Source: Gilliamella sp. App6-5 (GTDB lineage: Bacteria > Pseudomonadota > Gammaproteobacteria > Enterobacterales > Orbaceae). From it: 59,605 bases of DNA. The position numbers and the translations under genes were made by a program. Positions 57,950 through 59,605 of the stretch are shown here, in pieces. Where the stretch lies: NCBI RefSeq assembly GCF_001690525.1, contig NZ_LZGT01000029.1:1-59605 (forward strand). Direction: 5' to 3'. The notes below the pieces were generated by a model that was not told the DNA's origin, ran no database searches, and saw only the letters and a list, made by a program, of their open reading frames with translations. How positions within the stretch are numbered: position 1 is the first letter of the stretch; every line of letters starts with the position of its first letter.

Positions 57950-59605
57950 TGGCGGGCTTAGGGGGCGTTAGCCATAATCGCTATACCTTAACGGTTGACG
58001 GGCTGGGGGCGCCGATTTCGGTTTTACATGTTGAGGGTAATGAGTCGTTAAACCAGCCTTGGCGTTATGTAATCTCCTTTACCAGTACTGACAAAACCTT
58101 ATCGCCTGATTCCTTTCTTAATCAAAAATCGACCTTCTCCTTTAATCCGGTTATCAACAAACCATTAACTTCTGCTATCCGCTCATTAAGTGATTTGCCC
58201 ACGTTGACGAATAAACGCACCTTGCATGGGGTGATTACTGAGTTTAGTCAGTTATCGGTCAATAAAGAGGAAGCCCATTATCAGGTGGTGTTATCCTCGT
58301 GCTTAGCACGGCTCGCAGTGGGGCAACATAGTGCCATATTTCAACAGCAAAGTGTGGTGAGTGTAGTTGAAGAAGTGCTACGCAGTCATGGTTTGACGGG
58401 CATTGATTACCGTTTAGAGTTAAAAGACAGCTATCCTGAGCGGGAGTTTATTACTCAGTGGCAAGAAAGTGACCTTGAATTTATTCAACGCTTATTGGCC
58501 GATGTCGGTATCTGGTTTCGCTTTGAAACGCACGCCGAACATCATTGTGATGTGATGGTGTTAAGTGATTATGAACAAGGTTATGCGCAGGTGGCTAATA
58601 TTGACTATAAACCACCCAGTGGCATGGCAGATAGTGGCGTTGAAAGTGTGTGGGATATCAGCCTGCATAGTGAAGTGGTGGTCTCCTCTGTCAAGGTACA
58701 AGACTATAACTACCGTGATGCCCTCGCCGATTTACAGGGCGAGATTAACACCCAACCCAAAGACCTTACCACCTATGGCAGCGACTATCGCTATGCCGAG
58801 CACTATAAAGGCTTAGCGAGTAACGGCCAAGAAAACCCGCAAGATAGTGGCGATAATAACGATGATGATAACCATGTTAATCCTGATAACGGCAATAATC
58901 CTAATGAGAATAACAGGCATGACGATAATCAGATTGAAAGCGGTCAGTGGTATGCCCGTATTCGCCATGAACAGGCTATTAGCCAGCAAATTATCCTCAA
59001 AGGCAAGAGTAATCACTATAACCTTGCTCCCGGTCAATGGATTAACCTCAACGGCAGCCCGCTGGCAGATATCAATGACGGTATCATCATTTTAACGGTA
59101 CAAGGGCAGGGTAACCGCACTGATGCTTATGAACTCACCTTTACCGCTATTCCCTATCAAGCCTTAAAACCCTATCGCCCTGCGCCTATACGCTGGCCAC
59201 AAGTTAGTGGCACATTACCTGCCCGTGTCACCAGTCCCAATCATGACACCTATGGCTATATCGACCCGCAAGGGCGCTATCGGGTTAAATTTAACTTTGA
59301 TTTAAAAGAGTGGAAAAATGGCACGGAAAGCTTATGGGTACGCTTAGCCAAACCGTATGCAGGCAACACCTATGGCTTTCACTTCCCATTAATTGATGGC
59401 ACTGAAGTAGCGATTGCCTTTATGCAGGGCAATCCTGACCGGCCGTATATCGCCCATGCGATGCATGATAGTGCTCACCCCGACCTTGTTACCACCATTA
59501 ACAAACACCGCAATGTGATTCGCACGCCGGCTAATAACAAACTGCGCATGGATGACAAACGTGGGCAAGAGCATATCAAACTGGCCACCGAATACGGCAA
59601 AACTC
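57949..59605 (+). CDS. vgrG: T6SS spike protein VgrG (TssI), truncated by window edge
   Basis: VgrG trimers form the spike at the tube tip and carry effectors. From ATG 57949 at least 552 residues are visible. The gp27-like part (about 1-390) includes RYTLTVDG, CLARLAVGQHSAIFQQQSV and EREFITQWQESDLEFIQRLLADVGIWFRFE split over 165-195. The gp5/OB-fold part (about 410-520) includes DPQGRYRVKFNFDL, LWVRLAKPYAG and EVAIAFMQGNPDRPYIAHAMHDS. An Asp/Asn-rich low-complexity insertion lies at about 289-333. Composition is visibly more GC-rich than clpV, so a change of origin near 57890 is likely. The DUF2345 region and any effector domain lie beyond the window. Confidence 0.95.
   Translation, partial: MAGLGGVSHNRYTLTVDGLGAPISVLHVEGNESLNQPWRYVISFTSTDKTLSPDSFLNQKSTFSFNPVINKPLTSAIRSLSDLPTLTNKRTLHGVITEFSQLSVNKEEAHYQVVLSSCLARLAVGQHSAIFQQQSVVSVVEEVLRSHGLTGIDYRLELKDSYPEREFITQWQESDLEFIQRLLADVGIWFRFETHAEHHCDVMVLSDYEQGYAQVANIDYKPPSGMADSGVESVWDISLHSEVVVSSVKVQDYNYRDALADLQGEINTQPKDLTTYGSDYRYAEHYKGLASNGQENPQDSGDNNDDDNHVNPDNGNNPNENNRHDDNQIESGQWYARIRHEQAISQQIILKGKSNHYNLAPGQWINLNGSPLADINDGIIILTVQGQGNRTDAYELTFTAIPYQALKPYRPAPIRWPQVSGTLPARVTSPNHDTYGYIDPQGRYRVKFNFDLKEWKNGTESLWVRLAKPYAGNTYGFHFPLIDGTEVAIAFMQGNPDRPYIAHAMHDSAHPDLVTTINKHRNVIRTPANNKLRMDDKRGQEHIKLATEYGKT

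Overview
The window is AT-rich chromosomal DNA of a gammaproteobacterium. It has enterobacterial-style genes (bifunctional TyrA, HscC with a DjlC-like partner, DolP, UbiU/UbiV, an FlhDC-controlled flagellum) and a type VI secretion (T6SS) cluster of enterobacterial gene order. Low GC, short intergenic gaps and gene content suit Orbales/Orbaceae (Gilliamella-like, insect gut). That assignment is inference from composition and gene content, not a database match.

Layout. (1) 1-2.6 kb: accessory scrapyard with a 1034-bp tandem repeat of an unrecognised 339-aa gene (three copies: one cut by the window edge, one intact, one truncated), a 138-aa orphan, and a frameshifted remnant resembling T6SS-associated membrane proteins. 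(2) 2.6-25.4 kb: a compact flagellar locus. On the minus strand are fliC, fliA, flhDC, motAB and flgKL; on the plus strand are fliDST and fliF-fliR, with fliE divergent from fliF and one unrelated 373-aa gene between fliT and fliE. Three near-consensus sigma-28 promoters (fliC, fliD, flgK) link the locus to its own FliA. (3) 25.4-26.5 kb: a decayed IS481-family element and what looks like the start of a destroyed transporter gene. (4) 26.6-33.0 kb: the F1Fo ATP synthase operon atpBEFHAGDC without atpI. (5) 33.3-38.1 kb: glmM, tyrA, xthA, xseA. (6) 38.2-43.4 kb: an Hsp70/J-protein set (hscC, a djlC-like gene, a DUF1266 gene). (7) 43.6-47.9 kb: dolP, then ubiU-ubiV-csdA-csdE in one direction, joining oxygen-independent ubiquinone hydroxylation (Fe-S proteins UbiU/UbiV) to a cysteine desulfurase pair. 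(8) 48.5-59.6 kb: T6SS genes tssB, tssC, tssK, tssL, an OmpA-domain gene, hcp, clpV and the start of vgrG, which runs off the window. The other T6SS core genes (tssE, F, G, A, J, M) are not in view.

How the parts work together. FlhDC should switch on fliA and the basal-body/export genes; FliA then reads fliC, fliD-fliS-fliT and flgK-flgL through the promoters identified here. In the T6SS, TssB/TssC form the contractile sheath, TssK the baseplate link, TssL and the OmpA-domain protein part of the membrane anchor, Hcp the tube, VgrG the tip, and ClpV recycles the sheath. A strong terminator directly after hcp probably makes hcp mRNA more abundant than clpV/vgrG mRNA. The repeat array at the left edge looks like an immunity or effector-associated array, by architecture only.

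Points most worth a second look: the apparent one-base frameshift at the 5' end of vgrG, the Asp/Asn-rich insertion in VgrG, the 1034-bp repeat array, the paired covarying small terminator repeats after tyrA and csdA, the ubiUV-csdAE arrangement, and the T6SS OmpA protein with a possible degenerate TssM-like NTPase region. No tRNA, rRNA or CRISPR array was seen.
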